From: Paenibacillus glycanilyticus
Lineage (GTDB): Bacteria > Bacillota > Bacilli > Paenibacillales > Paenibacillaceae
Length of the DNA stretch: 64,000 bases
NCBI RefSeq assembly: GCF_030161375.1
Contig: NZ_BSSQ01000024.1
Span: forward strand, 1 to 64,000
Direction: 5' to 3'
Positions within the stretch are counted from its first letter, which is position 1. Each line of letters opens with the position of its first letter. Made by a program: the position numbers and the translations under genes. This document shows positions 62,910-64,000 of this stretch, piece after piece. The notes under the pieces were generated by a model. It worked only from the letters and a program-made list of their open reading frames with translations, did not search any database and was not told the origin of the DNA.

Positions 62910-64000
62910 TCATATATTTGCATTCGGCGCAAGGAGTTGCCGCTCCCACACAACTGCTTGCCCATTCTTAATTACGCCGTATGTGTGGTTGATGCCGAAA
63001 TGGTAGGGCAGATAGGCGAGATTCGGCACATCAAAAAGCGCGATATCCGCCTGTTTCCCAACCTCGATGGAACCTAACCGGTCTCCTCGCGCAATCGCGT
63101 TAGCCGCATTTATGCTGCATGCGGCAAGAATCTCCTCCGGCGTCATCTTCAGGTTAAGCGACGCCAACATCATGATGAGCTGCATCGATTCGGTCGGACA
63201 GGAACCCGGATTGTAATCGGTGGCCAAAGCTACGGGCAACTTGAACTTATCGATCATATCCCTCGCCCTTGCATGTTTGTTCAGTCCCAAATTAAACGAC
63301 GTACCGGGCAGCAACACCGGAATAACGCCGCCTGCCGCCAGCATGCCGAGCCCTTTATCCGATGCGGCCAGCAGATGTTCGGCGGATATGGCGCCAAGCT
63401 CCCCCGCTAATTCCGCGCCGCCAAGCGACTCGATCTCATCCGCATGTATTTTGGGCAATAAGCCGTTGCGCTGTGCCTCCAGCAGAATCCGTCTGGATTG
63501 CTCAACCGTAAACACTCCCTTCTCGCAGAAAACATCGCAAAACTCGGCCAGCCTAAGCTGCGCGATTTGCGGAAGCATGCCGCAGACAAGGTCGACGTAT
63601 TCATTCGTTTTCCCTTTGTACTCGGCGGGAACGGCATGCGCGCCCATGAACGTTGACACCACTTCAAGCGGATGGTTGTCACTCAGCCGTTTTGCGGCAC
63701 GCAGCTGTCTCTGTTCAGCTTCAATAGAAAGACCGTAGCCGCTTTTGGCTTCCACTGTGGTGACGCCTTGCAGCAGCATGATGTTAAGGCTTTGGTACGC
63801 TTTCTCGTACAGTTCTTGTTCGCTTGCCGAGCGAGTCGCTTGCACGGTGCTAAGGATTCCTCCGCCCTGTGCGAGAATTTCCAAATAGGGTACGCCCGCG
63901 CGTTTGAGCGCAAGCTCATGCTCGCGCGAACCTCCGTGAACAAGATGCGTATGCGGATCGATGAGACCCGGTGTAGCCAAACATCCGCGCGCGTCTAGCG
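62910..64000 (-). CDS. hutI: Imidazolonepropionase HutI (5' end outside window)
   Basis: This zinc amidohydrolase opens 4-imidazolone-5-propionate to N-formimidoyl-glutamate. The HxH motif in PGLIDPHTHLVHGG, followed by SREHELALKRAGVPY, is diagnostic. An internal TTG at 63980 could be mistaken for a start, but the frame remains open to the window edge, encoding LDARGCLATPG, which matches the segment before the HxH motif in full-length HutI. So the gene continues to the right by roughly 50-60 codons. The hutG gene follows. Confidence 0.95.
   Translation of the reverse strand, partial: LDARGCLATPGLIDPHTHLVHGGSREHELALKRAGVPYLEILAQGGGILSTVQATRSASEQELYEKAYQSLNIMLLQGVTTVEAKSGYGLSIEAEQRQLRAAKRLSDNHPLEVVSTFMGAHAVPAEYKGKTNEYVDLVCGMLPQIAQLRLAEFCDVFCEKGVFTVEQSRRILLEAQRNGLLPKIHADEIESLGGAELAGELGAISAEHLLAASDKGLGMLAAGGVIPVLLPGTSFNLGLNKHARARDMIDKFKLPVALATDYNPGSCPTESMQLIMMLASLNLKMTPEEILAACSINAANAIARGDRLGSIEVGKQADIALFDVPNLAYLPYHFGINHTYGVIKNGQAVVWERQLLAPNANI

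Noticed and set aside
63980..63983. TTG at 63980 as the start of hutI
   Set aside because: The frame is open upstream to the window edge and encodes the residues expected before the HxH motif in full-length HutI.

Overview
The window looks like a chromosomal segment of an endospore-forming, plant-polysaccharide-degrading Bacillota, most probably Paenibacillus or a close relative. The evidence is an alpha/beta-type small acid-soluble spore protein, strong AGGAGG ribosome sites, Zur boxes and CcpA cre sites of Bacillus type, LplA/LplB/LplC-like sugar importers that lack their own ATPase, and many AraC, GntR and ROK sugar regulators next to glycoside hydrolases. The genus is inferred from gene content and was not tested by a search.

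Layout. Positions 1-1014: the N-terminal part of a secreted multi-domain carbohydrate-binding protein that runs off the left edge. 1.2-9.0 kb: a five-gene operon for a branched-chain-amino-acid-type (HAAT) ABC importer plus a cytosine-deaminase-like amidohydrolase, facing a PucR-family regulator. 9.1-21.7 kb: two GH127 enzymes, the first of two large secreted GxGYxYP proteins, a solitary cobyric acid synthase, an AraC regulator with an EmrB-type exporter, the spore protein and a second AraC regulator. 21.7-22.3 kb: a decayed insertion-sequence-like stretch. 22.3-29.5 kb: a TetR/MATE efflux pair with three operators, an AbgB-like M20 amidohydrolase with an MFS carrier, and a Bcr/CflA exporter. 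29.6-36.0 kb: an MFS-GH3 operon and an AraC regulator fused to a GH39 catalytic domain.

36.1-45.3 kb is the most notable region. A seven-gene operon (dehydrogenases, a lactonase-like amidohydrolase, a GH140 apiosidase-like enzyme and a binding-protein importer) diverges from a TIM-barrel decarboxylase-like gene and a GntR regulator. Together they read as a D-apiose scavenging system. Apiosides would be imported, cut by GH140, and the apiose oxidised by ApsD, delactonised, converted by ApnO to 3-oxo-isoapionate and decarboxylated by OiaC to L-erythrulose. Three GTATAC-centred palindromes lie in the shared promoter region.

45.4-64 kb: an AI-2E-type membrane protein, the second GxGYxYP paralogue (also 939 residues, with a conserved promoter), a Zur-controlled zinc uptake operon (COG0523 GTPase, ZnuC, ZnuB, ZnuA), a GH32/xylulokinase/ABC importer operon with its ROK repressor, and the histidine-degradation genes hutG and hutI, the latter cut by the right edge. 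Several sugar operons share one promoter layout: a -10 box with a CcpA cre-like site close to the predicted start of transcription. No rRNA, tRNA, CRISPR array or riboswitch was recognised.
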